Below are positions 36,476 to 44,126 of a stretch of 64,000 nucleotides of DNA, in pieces. The notes below the pieces were generated by a model. That model did no database searches and had not been told where the DNA came from. It saw nothing but the letters and a program-made list of their open reading frames with translations. The stretch's first letter is position 1. Each line of letters opens with the position of its first letter. This stretch comes from JACPDH01 sp041671505 (lineage in GTDB: Bacteria > Acidobacteriota > Thermoanaerobaculia > Gp7-AA8): the NCBI GenBank assembly GCA_041671505.1, contig JBAZBK010000025.1, positions 23,745 through 87,744 of the forward strand, in the 5' to 3' direction. The position numbers and the translations under genes are program-made.

Positions 36476-36612
36476 GTGCTCGACCGAGAAACGAGGCTTG
36501 GCAGCTCGCCAAAAGTAATACCGCAACTAAAAGTCCATAAAATCCGCACTACCGTCTCCCCCCGAGCCGTCTCACCTTACGATTGCCAAGCCCTCGTTAC
36601 TCGGTCGAGCAC
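36476..36612. repeat. 28-bp inverted repeat bracketing an AT-richer core
   Basis: The arms at 36476-36503 and 36584-36612 both read GTGCTCGACCGAG-A/T-AACGAGG (then CTTGGCA with one extra G in the second) when oriented outward. The roughly 80-bp core and the preceding 50 bp (gttaatcagtttttaacc, gacaatcaaacagtaag) are clearly AT-richer than the surroundings. It could be a short mobile element, a non-coding RNA or a DNA-binding region. No gene is seen in it. Confidence 0.7.
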
Positions 36613-36650
36613 AGATCTGGTTCCCACCTCGCAGTAACCCCCACCCGAAA

Positions 36651-37418
36651 TCAGCGCCGCGCAACGACGACGAGATCTCTCGACGTCGCGCGGTCGTACG
36701 CTTCGCGCGCGTAGGATCCGAGCAGCTCCACGTCGGCGAACCCAGCGGCGCGACACGCCGCTTCGATCTCCGCGCTCCTCCAGCCCCGCAGTTCCACGCG
36801 CCGCGAGTGATTCACTCGCACCGGGTTGTCCGTATCGTCGGGATGAAGCTCGAGCGTCGTCGGGAAGAAGAGCACCGTTCCGTCGGAGCGCGGCGTCATC
36901 AGTCGAAGGAAGACGATCTCGCCGTTGTCCCCGTCGCGGAAATTGAGCGGCAGGTGGCGCTCTCCCGAGTCGATGATCCGGTCGTAGTTGAGGATCTGGA
37001 GTACGAACGGGGCTCCCGGCACGAGACGCGCGGCGAGGCCGGCGAAGAATGATGCAATGGCGAGTGGGTCGGTAATATGCGGGAGCACGTTGCCGAGGCA
37101 GATCGCGCCGCCGAAGGTTCCTTCGACCGACGCGCCGAGATTGCAGATGTCTCCATCGACGAAGGTCGCGCCCGCGACCGGCTCGGCGCCGCGCGCCTTC
37201 TCGAGCATCGATTGCGACGAATCGACGCCGACGACCTCGAATCCGCCGGAGGCCAGGAGCCGCGAGTGTTCACCCGTGCCGCAACCGAGGTCGAGAAGCC
37301 GGCGCGGCGACGCCTCGGCGAAGATCGCTTCGAAGAACGGCCCTTCGCGCCGCAGCCTCTCGGGCCACGCGATGAGGCGCCTGTAGTCGACGCGGGAGTA
37401 GTTGTCTTCGTTGGGCAT
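36651..37418 (-). CDS. Class I SAM-dependent methyltransferase
   Basis: A 255-aa soluble methyltransferase. Motif I is LLDLGCGTGEHSRLL, the acidic loop after strand 2 is VVGVDSSQSMLEKAR, motif II is FVDGDICNL and motif III is GGAICLGNVLPHI. A C-terminal beta region (RLMTPRSDGTVLFFPTTLELH) fits methyltransferases with a small extra antiparallel domain. The substrate is unknown. A typical Rossmann core leaves little doubt about the general activity. The start is the ATG at 37418, with ggagg just upstream. It is one of three class I methyltransferases within 5 kb. Confidence 0.92.
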   Translation of the reverse strand: MPNEDNYSRVDYRRLIAWPERLRREGPFFEAIFAEASPRRLLDLGCGTGEHSRLLASGGFEVVGVDSSQSMLEKARGAEPVAGATFVDGDICNLGASVEGTFGGAICLGNVLPHITDPLAIASFFAGLAARLVPGAPFVLQILNYDRIIDSGERHLPLNFRDGDNGEIVFLRLMTPRSDGTVLFFPTTLELHPDDTDNPVRVNHSRRVELRGWRSAEIEAACRAAGFADVELLGSYAREAYDRATSRDLVVVARR

Positions 37419-37489
37419 GGATCCTCCGGGTTCGGGTGGCGTGCAGCGGCTCTAGCTTATCCCCACGGCCGCGGCAGCGGCCGCTTCTA

Positions 37490-37798
37490 GCTAGCCCCAC
37501 GCGTGAGCGTGGGGAAACGACGCGCAATTTGATTTCCGCGCCGCGTCAGCGGCGCGATCTTCATCTCGCGACCTTTCCTCCTGCTGAAGCTGCAATGGTC
37601 TTGAGTTAAGGGGAAAACCCAGAAGTTAGAACGCAGAACGATGAATTGAGAACCCAGAAATGGCACGTTTGATCCAATTTCTGGATTCAACATTCAGCGT
37701 TCTAACTTCTAACTTCGGCTTCTCCTCGGTTAAATCAGGGACACTGGGCTGAAGCCGGGGGCTACCGATCCTTCGCCGCTTCGCGGCGAGCCGTGTCG
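37490..37798. repeat. Three unrelated palindromic repeats in a 399-bp gap
   Basis: First, ccccacgcgtgagcgtgggg and gcgccgcgtcagcggcgc palindromes (37495-37555). Second, an inverted pair of gaagttagaacgc words around cccagaaatggcac...atttctgg (37619-37722). Third, cactgggctgaagccgggggctaccgat plus cgccgcttcgcggcg (37741-37790), a cassette repeated twice near 50.1 kb. No gene. Confidence 0.8.
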
Positions 37799-37817
37799 CA
37801 GATTCTCGCTCCCGGCC

Positions 37818-39248
37818 CTACGCCGTAAACCTCCGCAAGAACTCGAACAGCCTGGAGAGATCCGCGAAGGTCGATCCCCATCCGAGCGACACGCGCACCG
37901 CGCCAGTCGCCGCACCGAGACAGGAGCGGAAGTCGTGCTGAAGCGCGGCAGGGCCGAGGTGATCGAGGCACGCGCCGATCTTGTCGCCGTCAAGCGCGAG
38001 CGCGGCTTCGGCCGCGCCGGGGTTGCAGAAGCATCCGGTCCGGATCGAGATCCCCGCCTCCGCGGCGCGTAGCTCGATCGTGTCCTGTTCGATCGGATGT
38101 CCTGCGGCGTCGTGCAGGTTGAACGACACTGTGCCGCCGCGCCCCGCCGTTCCGAGCGGGCCGTAGACGCGTGCGAGCGGTCGGCCGTCACGATGCCGCA
38201 GGTCGGCAAGCCGGCCAAGGAGGAAGTCGGTCAGCATCGAGACGCGGTCGTGGATCGCGTCGCGCCCCGCGCGCTCGAGAAAGTCGAGGCCTGCGGCAAC
38301 GGCGGGGATGCTGAGAAAGTCGAGCGTCCCGTCCTCGAAGCGCGCGGCACCCTCGGCGGGGATGTAGCGCTCGATCTGCACAGAGACGACGTTGATGCTG
38401 CCGCCCGAAAACCAGGGCCGCTCGAGTGTCGCGAGCGCGTCGCGCCGCGCGAGGAGCGCGCCGACGCCGGTCGGGTAGCCGAACATCTTGTAGAACGAGA
38501 GCGTGACGAAGTCGGGATGCCAGCGCGCGAGGTCGAGGCGGTTCGTCGGCGCGAACGCGGCGGCGTCGAGAAGCACGTGCCAGCCGGCGCTCTGCGCGCG
38601 CCCGATCCACTCGAGCGGATGCTGCACTCCGGAGAAGTTCGACTGCGCGGGAAACGCGAAGAGGCGGTGCGCGCCGCCGGGACGTGCGAGTTCCTCGGCG
38701 AGACGCTCCTCGTCGAAGCCGAGGTCGGGGCGTCGGAGCGGAACGTAGCGGTACTCCGCGCCGCGCTGGCGCGCGAACTGGCGGATGCCGTTCACCGAGT
38801 TGTGGTTGTCCCAGCTCAGGAGGAACGTGTCCCCTTCTGCGAACGGGTACGACTCGCCGAGGAGTTTGAGCGCGCCGCTTGCGTTCGCGGTGAAGATCAC
38901 CTCGTACTCGTCGGGCGAGGCGTTGAAGTAGGAGAGGATGCGGCGGCGCGTCTCGTCGACGAGCGAGCTCGAGGCGACCGATGCGGGATTGACCGAGTGA
39001 GGGTTGCCGAGGACGCGGGCGCCGAGGAGGCGCGCGTGCTCCTCGACGAGCGACGCGGGGTAGAGGCCCGCGCCGGTGTAGTCGAGGTAGACCTGCCCCG
39101 CGTCGTCGAGGCGGCGCAGCTCCTTTTCGCGAAGCGTGTCGAGCGAGGCGGTCGAGCCCCACGAGGGATGGCGCTCGAGGAACTGCGTCCATGCCTCCTT
39201 CCAGAGGCCGTTCGTTGCGTTGGTGCCGGAATGGGCTGTCGATGTCAT
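37818..39248 (-). CDS. Class V aminotransferase, MOCOS-like (molybdenum cofactor sulfurase N-domain type)
   Basis: A 476-aa PLP enzyme. The PLP-binding Lys254 sits in TLSFYKMFGYPTGVGAL, and a C-terminal GCFCNPGAAEAA segment carries the reactive Cys. Both are distinctive of the NifS-like domain of eukaryotic Moco sulfurases rather than of IscS/SufS. The N-terminal YLDYTGAGLYPASLVEEH strand also fits. Such domains take sulfur from cysteine as a persulfide. No MOSC domain is attached, so the acceptor is unknown. A molybdenum-dependent formate dehydrogenase is encoded about 12 kb away, but formate dehydrogenases normally use FdhD for sulfuration. The frame stays open upstream, and the ATG at 39248 precedes family similarity. 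Confidence 0.85.
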   Translation of the reverse strand: MTSTAHSGTNATNGLWKEAWTQFLERHPSWGSTASLDTLREKELRRLDDAGQVYLDYTGAGLYPASLVEEHARLLGARVLGNPHSVNPASVASSSLVDETRRRILSYFNASPDEYEVIFTANASGALKLLGESYPFAEGDTFLLSWDNHNSVNGIRQFARQRGAEYRYVPLRRPDLGFDEERLAEELARPGGAHRLFAFPAQSNFSGVQHPLEWIGRAQSAGWHVLLDAAAFAPTNRLDLARWHPDFVTLSFYKMFGYPTGVGALLARRDALATLERPWFSGGSINVVSVQIERYIPAEGAARFEDGTLDFLSIPAVAAGLDFLERAGRDAIHDRVSMLTDFLLGRLADLRHRDGRPLARVYGPLGTAGRGGTVSFNLHDAAGHPIEQDTIELRAAEAGISIRTGCFCNPGAAEAALALDGDKIGACLDHLGPAALQHDFRSCLGAATGAVRVSLGWGSTFADLSRLFEFLRRFTA

Positions 39249-39481
39249 GAGGTATTGTCTCCGCGAGATCGGGCGAGAGGAGGCGTGCCGCCCCGGAGCC
39301 CGTGCCGACCTTAGACCAACATTGGTCGCGGCGCGGAGCACTCCCGTCACAGCCGGGGGTGACGGTTGGGAGTCCTCGTCGCGGGCGCGGTGCCGTCCAG
39401 TCGGGAGCGATGACCGAGGTGCTAAGATCCGTCGGCGCGTCGCCTTACCGATGCGCAAACGCCGACAGGCGAATCGCGGGA

Positions 39482-39994
39482 ATGGTCACGTCAGCACGAA
39501 CGAAGCAGGTGGTGAGCCTCAGCGCCTTCGGTGAAAAGACTGCCTTGCCCGCGGAGGGTGAGCTGCTCCACGTGCTCGGGCCCGCGGCGGATGCGTGGAC
39601 TGATCTGATCAACCGCATCAAGCTCACCTTCGAGCCCGCCGTCGAGCAGTGGAACTTCGCGGGAGCGAAGTACGGGTGGTCGCTCCGGCTTCGAAGGCGG
39701 GATCGCGTCATCCTCTATCTCATTCCGCAGGCGGGCCGCTTCCTCGTGGGAATCGTGCTCGGTGCGAAGGCTGTCGCTGCCGCCCGGAGTGCGAAGCTCC
39801 CGGCGCGTTTGATCGACGCCATTGCCGAAGCACCCCGTTATGCGGAGGGTACCGGTGTTCGATTCCCTGTTTCGAAGGCGAGGGAGCTGCCTGCCATCGA
39901 GCGGCTGGTCGCCCTCAAGATGACAACCTCGCGGGCCGAAGTGGCGATAGTCGGTGATTCCAAGGTAAGCGCGATCGATCATGGACATCCGTGA
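39482..39994 (+). CDS. DUF3788-like protein
   Basis: A 170-aa soluble protein resembling DUF3788: a WNFAGAKYGWSLRLRRRDRVIL strand pair, YLIPQAGRFLVGIVLGAKAV, a helix with LPARLIDAIAEAPRYAEGTG, and the final ELPAIERLVALKM helix. The conserved Trp/Tyr, YL-P and LG-KA positions fit the family, whose function is unknown. The ATG at 39482 is chosen because similarity starts shortly after it. An ATG at 39410 in the same frame is possible. It is divergent from the MOCOS-like gene, and its 3' end overlaps the next methyltransferase gene by 14 bases. Confidence 0.7.
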   Translation: MVTSARTKQVVSLSAFGEKTALPAEGELLHVLGPAADAWTDLINRIKLTFEPAVEQWNFAGAKYGWSLRLRRRDRVILYLIPQAGRFLVGIVLGAKAVAAARSAKLPARLIDAIAEAPRYAEGTGVRFPVSKARELPAIERLVALKMTTSRAEVAIVGDSKVSAIDHGHP

Positions 39995-40604
39995 GAGCTA
40001 CGACTCGGCGGCGAAGGCGTACGCGGAGCATCTGGCGACCGAGCTGCTGCACAAGCCGCTCGACCGGCATCTGCTCGATCGGTTTGCCGAGAGCATGACT
40101 GGTCGAGGCGAGGTTGCGGATCTGGGATGCGGACCCGGGCACGTTGCAGGCTACCTGCACGAGCGCGGTGTCCGGATGGTGGGCATCGACATCTCTCCTG
40201 CGATGATTCGCATCGCTTCGGGTCTTAATCCGAAGCTGACGTTTCGCGTCGGCGACATGACGCGACTCGACATTCCTGATGCCGGCTTTGCCGGTGTCGT
40301 CGCCTTCTACTCGATCGTGCATTTCGCGCCGTCCGAGCTCGATTCGCTCTTCCGGAACCTCCGCCTGAAGTTGACCGTCGGCGGACTGGCATTCATCGCA
40401 TTCCACATCGGGGACGAGGTGGTGCACGTCGATGAGCTCTTCGGCGCTCCTGTCTCTCTCGACTTCAGATTCCACGAACCTGCACGGGTCGTGGAGGCGC
40501 TTCGCGCAGCCAGGCTCGAGGTGTTCGAGCGGACGGAGCGTGAGCCTTACGAGGGAGTGGAGTACCCGAGCCGCCGCTGCTATCTGCTGGCGAGGGCGAC
40601 GTGA
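39981..40604 (+). CDS. Class I SAM-dependent methyltransferase (small)
   Basis: A 207-aa protein with a complete SAM-binding core: motif I VADLGCGPGHVAGYL, strand-2 acid in MVGIDISPAMI, motif II RVGDMTRLDI and motif III AGVVAFYSIVHF. This is the typical UbiE/COQ5-like fold, and the substrate is unknown. The gene overlaps the end of the DUF3788 gene, indicating coupled translation. A perfect 10-bp stem about 46 bases after the stop may end the transcript. Confidence 0.92.
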   Translation: MDIRESYDSAAKAYAEHLATELLHKPLDRHLLDRFAESMTGRGEVADLGCGPGHVAGYLHERGVRMVGIDISPAMIRIASGLNPKLTFRVGDMTRLDIPDAGFAGVVAFYSIVHFAPSELDSLFRNLRLKLTVGGLAFIAFHIGDEVVHVDELFGAPVSLDFRFHEPARVVEALRAARLEVFERTEREPYEGVEYPSRRCYLLARAT

Positions 40605-40650
40605 TCCGATCGACGTGAGCTCCACGGGTCACCTGGGGTCACAGCTAAAA

Positions 40651-40682
40651 TATAGACTTTAGGTCACGGCCCAAAGTCTATA
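40651..40682. terminator. Perfect 10-bp stem-loop after the methyltransferase gene
   Basis: tatagacttt and aaagtctata flank a 12-base loop, so the stem is unusually AT-rich for this genome. On the minus strand the stem is followed by a short run of T (ttttag), on the plus strand by tttgg. It could be a weak terminator or a binding site. Nothing else is recognised in the 276-bp gap 40605-40880. Confidence 0.5.
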
Positions 40683-40880
40683 GTTTGGCTTTAACCCGCA
40701 GCCGCGTTACTCCTGCCGCCGCCGCGTACAACGTGACGCAGTGAACCCCGGCCGGCCAGGCCGCCGACGAGCCTGACGGCCCGCTTCGCGGCCGGCAGAA
40801 CCTCGGCCTGACGTTAGGTAACGATGATGTAAGCGGGCGCGAAGCCTGCGCCAGGTCGGGAGATTGGCCAAGGAGGCACG

Positions 40881-41576
40881 TTGAAGAGCGAAATTCAGCA
40901 GCGGTTCGAGGAGGCGTCTCGTTACGACGCGACGATGGCAAAGGTCTTCCCCGGCTACGAGCAACTGCCACTGATCCTCTTGTCGCATCTTCGAACGTGC
41001 CTGGGCGCGGGGGCTCGGGTACTGGATGTCGGCTGCGGCACTGGCTCGATGCTCGCCAGGTTCGCGGCAAACCAGAGCGACTGGTCGTTCGTCGGCGTCG
41101 ACCCGGCCGAGCCCATGCTGGAAATCGCTCGCGCGAGAATGGACGGTGCCGGCGCAGCGGAGCGGGTCGCCCTGGTCGTCGGAACCGTAGACGCCCTTCC
41201 CGACGAGCCGGCGTTTGACGCCGCGACCGCCGTGCTTGTCGAGCATCTGCTACCCGACGACGGGGCGAAGCTGCAATTCCTCGAAGGGATCTGGCGCAGG
41301 CTGGTTCCCGGCGGGTGGATCTTCCTGGCAGGACTGCACGGCGACCTGGAGTCGGGTCGGGCACGCCAGGCTCTCGAGGCGTGGCTGGAGTTCGTATCGC
41401 TGCAAGGCCTGCCACCAGCGGTGCGGGAAACTGTCCGGCGCAGGGCGACGGTGGAAGACTCGCTCGTGAGCGAGACGCGGCTCCTGCAGCTCCTGACGGA
41501 GGCGCGATTCGTAGACGTGGATCGAATCTACCAGGTCTGCCTTCTCGGAGCATGGGCCGCACGAAAGCCGCGATAG
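40881..41576 (+). CDS. Class I SAM-dependent methyltransferase (TTG start)
   Basis: A 231-aa soluble methyltransferase: motif I VLDVGCGTGSMLARF, strand-2 FVGVDPAEPMLEIAR, motif II LVVGTVDALPD and motif III FDAATAVLVEHLL, with LVPGGWIFLAGLHGD as the strand-5 hairpin. The start is a TTG at 40881, fixed by an excellent ribosome binding site (aaggagg) 5 bases before it. No ATG or GTG fits the family N-terminus. Substrate unknown. It is third in a run of methyltransferases but not obviously in one operon with the others. Confidence 0.92.
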   Translation: MKSEIQQRFEEASRYDATMAKVFPGYEQLPLILLSHLRTCLGAGARVLDVGCGTGSMLARFAANQSDWSFVGVDPAEPMLEIARARMDGAGAAERVALVVGTVDALPDEPAFDAATAVLVEHLLPDDGAKLQFLEGIWRRLVPGGWIFLAGLHGDLESGRARQALEAWLEFVSLQGLPPAVRETVRRRATVEDSLVSETRLLQLLTEARFVDVDRIYQVCLLGAWAARKPR

Positions 41577-41813
41577 ACTTCGCATCACGCCCGCCATCCG
41601 ACGCCAGCGAGCTCCGTGCGCCATGCCACGGCGGCGCGACGCCTAACGACGGGTTCCAAAAGGCGGCGCCTCGGTGCCACCGCGGAAGCGATGTGTCAGG
41701 TGCTGAATGTCAGTCGGTGAGAACGCGTGGTGAACGATGAGGAACGATGAGGGCTTTCCTTCCCTTCGTGTTCTGCTCACGGAGCTGGCGGTAGTGCGAG
41801 AGGAGATCGGCGG

Positions 41814-41993
41814 ATGAGATTCAACAGGGTTGCTGCTTCTGTCTTCGCCGCGGTGGCATTGGCGCATGTCGTCCGGGGAGTCACGGAGACGCCGATTCAG
41901 CTCGGTTCGGTCGCGATTCCCGTGTGGCTTTCCTGGGTCGGCGCTCTCGGAGCCGGGATGCTGTGCGTCTGGGGCTTTCGCTCGGGCGACTGA
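41814..41993 (+). CDS. Small two-helix membrane protein
   Basis: A 59-aa protein beginning MRFNRVAASVFAAVALAHVV and ending GMLCVWGFRSGD. It has two hydrophobic segments (about 6-22 and 34-54), joined by a short loop that starts RGVTETPIQLGS. The regular spacing, a TPIQLGSVAIPVWLS amphipathic hinge and a good ribosome binding site (gaggag, 10 bases upstream) support a real gene. It resembles the small, widely scattered conserved membrane proteins with a 'P-(V/I)-Q-(I/L)-G ... (V/I)-P-x-W(V/L)S' centre. Function unknown. It is convergent with the next gene, 52 bp away. Confidence 0.75.
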   Translation: MRFNRVAASVFAAVALAHVVRGVTETPIQLGSVAIPVWLSWVGALGAGMLCVWGFRSGD

Positions 41994-42045
41994 GGGGCGG
42001 GCGCTCTGCGTGGCGCATTCGAGACGTGTCGGCTGACGACGCGAG

Positions 42046-42549
42046 TCATGTGCCCGGCTCGCGCCGCGACTTCGTTGCCAGAAAGACGAACAGAGAGATC
42101 GCTGCGACGGTCGCGCAGGCGAGCAGCACCTTCATGTTGATCGTGCTCTGCCCCGCGGGCGCCTCGTCGATGACGAGGATGCACTCGTTCAGCACGGGGT
42201 CGTAATGCGCCTCGTATTGCCGGCCTTTCTCGTAACGTTCCCACAGCGTCTTCTCGTCGAGAGGGAAGAGCGAGAGCCGGCTTCCTTCGCAGAGGGCGCC
42301 GCCGACCTGGCACTGGAAGCGGATCCAGTACTCCAGCTCCACGTGGCTCTGAGTTCGGCCGTCGGAGCTCGAGTCGCGATGCTCGTACGTGGCGACGCCT
42401 TTGTCGGTGACGACGGCGAGGACCGTTCTCATCCGGTCGAGCCGTTCGCGCTCGTCGTTCTGCTGCGTCTGGTTCCAGATCGTGAGGAGCGCGCAGAAGA
42501 CCGAGATGAAGCAGATGATGAGCGCGCAGCCGGGCACGTTGTCGCGCAT
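42046..42549 (-). CDS. DUF3592-like membrane protein
   Basis: A 167-aa protein with a transmembrane helix at each end (about 8-24, ALIICFISVFCALLTIW, and 142-160, VLLACATVAAISLFVFL) and a beta-rich soluble domain between them. The domain carries RTVLAVVTDKGVATYEHRD and a SHVELEYWIRFQCQVGG strand. This helix-domain-helix layout with a GxV-Y strand pair matches DUF3592-type proteins of unknown function. Two Cys (QVGGALCEG, LNECILV) may pair. The start at 42549 keeps the first helix N-terminal. The frame stays open further upstream, but that part has no protein-like character. Confidence 0.7.
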   Translation of the reverse strand: MRDNVPGCALIICFISVFCALLTIWNQTQQNDERERLDRMRTVLAVVTDKGVATYEHRDSSSDGRTQSHVELEYWIRFQCQVGGALCEGSRLSLFPLDEKTLWERYEKGRQYEAHYDPVLNECILVIDEAPAGQSTINMKVLLACATVAAISLFVFLATKSRREPGT

Positions 42550-42823
42550 GGCACTTCGTATCTTAGTGCCGCCGGGGCCTGCGCGGTCGGCGAGGCAGAA
42601 CCCCATGCCAGTGGTCAAGGTGCAGGCCGTGGCTGCTCGAGCCGCCTTCTCCCGATCCACCGGCCCCGCCCGTCAGCGCGCGCGACCTCGCATGCTAGAA
42701 TCGCGCGATCACAAAAAGCGAAGTCGAGGTGTTGCTGCGTGTCGTGTCAACGCGCGCCGCCGCGCTGGCGTACTGCAGCGACTGAGACGCGACAGCCACG
42801 GGATTTTACGAGGAGAATCGATC

Positions 42824-43270
42824 ATGGCAACCGGAACCGTCCGACTTCACCGCGTGCTCCGTGCGAATCCGGAGCGCGTCTACCGCGCGTTCCTCGATCC
42901 CGAGGCGATGGCGAAGTGGCTGCCGCCTTACGGATTCACCTGCAAGGTCCACCACATGGACGCCAGGGTCGGCGGGACATTCAGGATGTCGTTCACCAAC
43001 TTCACGACGGGCAACGGTCACTCCTTCGGTGGCGAGTATCTCGAGCTCGTGCCGTCCGAGACGATCCGCTACACCGACAAGTTCGACGACCCTAACCTGC
43101 CTGGAGAGATGCAGACGACGGTGACGCTCAGGAAGGTGGTATGCGGCACCGAGCTGAGCGTAGTGCAGGAAGGGATCCCCGAGCTCATTCCGGTGGAGAT
43201 GTGTTACCTCGGCTGGCAGGAGTCGCTCGCGCAGCTGGCGGCGCTCGTCGAACCGGAGATCCCGGATTAG
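42824..43270 (+). CDS. AHSA1/SRPBCC-domain protein
   Basis: A 148-aa START/Bet v1-like protein of the Aha1-C family. Typical features are the opening VRLHRVLRANPERVYRAFLDPEAMAKWLPP, the GGTFRMSFTNF strand, FGGEYLELVPSETIRYTDKF and the C-terminal helix GWQESLAQLAALVE. These proteins have a hydrophobic ligand cavity and varied roles. The ATG at 42824 has aggaga 8 bases upstream. A tagaat hexamer preceded by tgc (42696) could be an extended -10 element. The next gene starts immediately after its TAG, so they are probably cotranscribed. Confidence 0.9.
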   Translation: MATGTVRLHRVLRANPERVYRAFLDPEAMAKWLPPYGFTCKVHHMDARVGGTFRMSFTNFTTGNGHSFGGEYLELVPSETIRYTDKFDDPNLPGEMQTTVTLRKVVCGTELSVVQEGIPELIPVEMCYLGWQESLAQLAALVEPEIPD

Positions 43271-44113
43271 ATGTCGTCTCGATTTCCGATGTTCGCGGTC
43301 TTGTTCGTCGCCGCGTTGGACGTCGCGGGCGCGTCGCGCGGACAGGACGTTCAGGATCGAATCGATGCGGAGCTCGAGCTCGGCCGTCCGATCGTGATCC
43401 ACGTCGTCGTCGCGCTCTGCGACAACGAGTACCAGGGGATCGTTCCGGTTCCGAAGGCGATCGGGAACGGGCAGGACCCGAAATCGAATCTCTACTGGGG
43501 AGCCGCGTTCGGGGTGAAGACGTTTCTCCCGAAGCGCGCCGGCTGGTCGCTCGTCTCCCACGGCCCCGGCGCCGGCCCCGTGCTCGAGCGCATCGTGCTG
43601 AAGAAGGAGATCGTTCGCGGCAAGCGCACGGTCCCCGTGTTCCTCGTCGCCGATGCGTGGGACGGGCGCACCATCCGCGACGCGATCGTCCGCTTCCTCG
43701 GGATGGCGGCTGGACGTGACGCGGAAGCGATCGCGGTCGACGGGATGCCCGAGGCGCTGCACGCGGGCGGCAATGCGCACCTCGTCGCGTTCGTCGGGCA
43801 CGATGGGCTCATGGACTTCTCGCTCGCGAGCTCGCCGGCAGCTCGAGCGAAGGCGCCGCCGAGGAGCTCGATCGTGCTCGCGTGTGCGAGCCAGGCTTAC
43901 TTCTCGCCGCATCTCGCGCGGGGCGGCTCGCACCCGTTGCTGCTCACGACGAACCTCATGGCCCCGGAGGCCTACACGCTCGACGCCGCGGTGACGTCGT
44001 TCGCGAAAGGGGAGTCGCCTGCCGCGGTCGTCGAAGCGGCGGCAAGCGCGTACAGCAAGTATCAGAAGTGCAGCATGAAAGCTGCGCGGGGGCTGTTCAC
44101 CGGGACACCGTAG
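43271..44113 (+). CDS. Exported conserved hypothetical protein
   Basis: A 280-aa protein with a likely signal peptide (FPMFAVLFVAALDVAGASRG). The core contains VVVALCDNEYQGIVPVP, GNGQDPKSNLYWGAAFGVKT and VFLVADAWDGRTIRDAI, with a late LACASQAYFSPHLARGGSHP segment. The Asp/Asn-rich CDNEYQGIVP loop and the Cys in ALACAS-like positions are suggestive of an active site, but I recognise no enzyme family. Similar 'CDNxxQGIVPVP' proteins seem to be scattered in bacteria. The start codon is the base right after the AHSA1 stop, which suggests an operon with it. Confidence 0.7.
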   Translation: MSSRFPMFAVLFVAALDVAGASRGQDVQDRIDAELELGRPIVIHVVVALCDNEYQGIVPVPKAIGNGQDPKSNLYWGAAFGVKTFLPKRAGWSLVSHGPGAGPVLERIVLKKEIVRGKRTVPVFLVADAWDGRTIRDAIVRFLGMAAGRDAEAIAVDGMPEALHAGGNAHLVAFVGHDGLMDFSLASSPAARAKAPPRSSIVLACASQAYFSPHLARGGSHPLLLTTNLMAPEAYTLDAAVTSFAKGESPAAVVEAAASAYSKYQKCSMKAARGLFTGTP

Positions 44114-44126
44114 GGCGCCCTGCCAC

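Noticed and set aside
36057..36540. Short plus-strand open frames (about 124-143 aa) in the gap after the propeller kinase
   Set aside because: They run through palindromic repeats and AT-rich DNA, lack ribosome binding sites and have no protein-like pattern.
41636..41660. Integron attC-like site at GCCTAAC...
   Set aside because: The word GCCTAAC/GTTAGGC is common throughout the window, including inside genes. No paired R'/R'' sites, cassettes or integrase are present.
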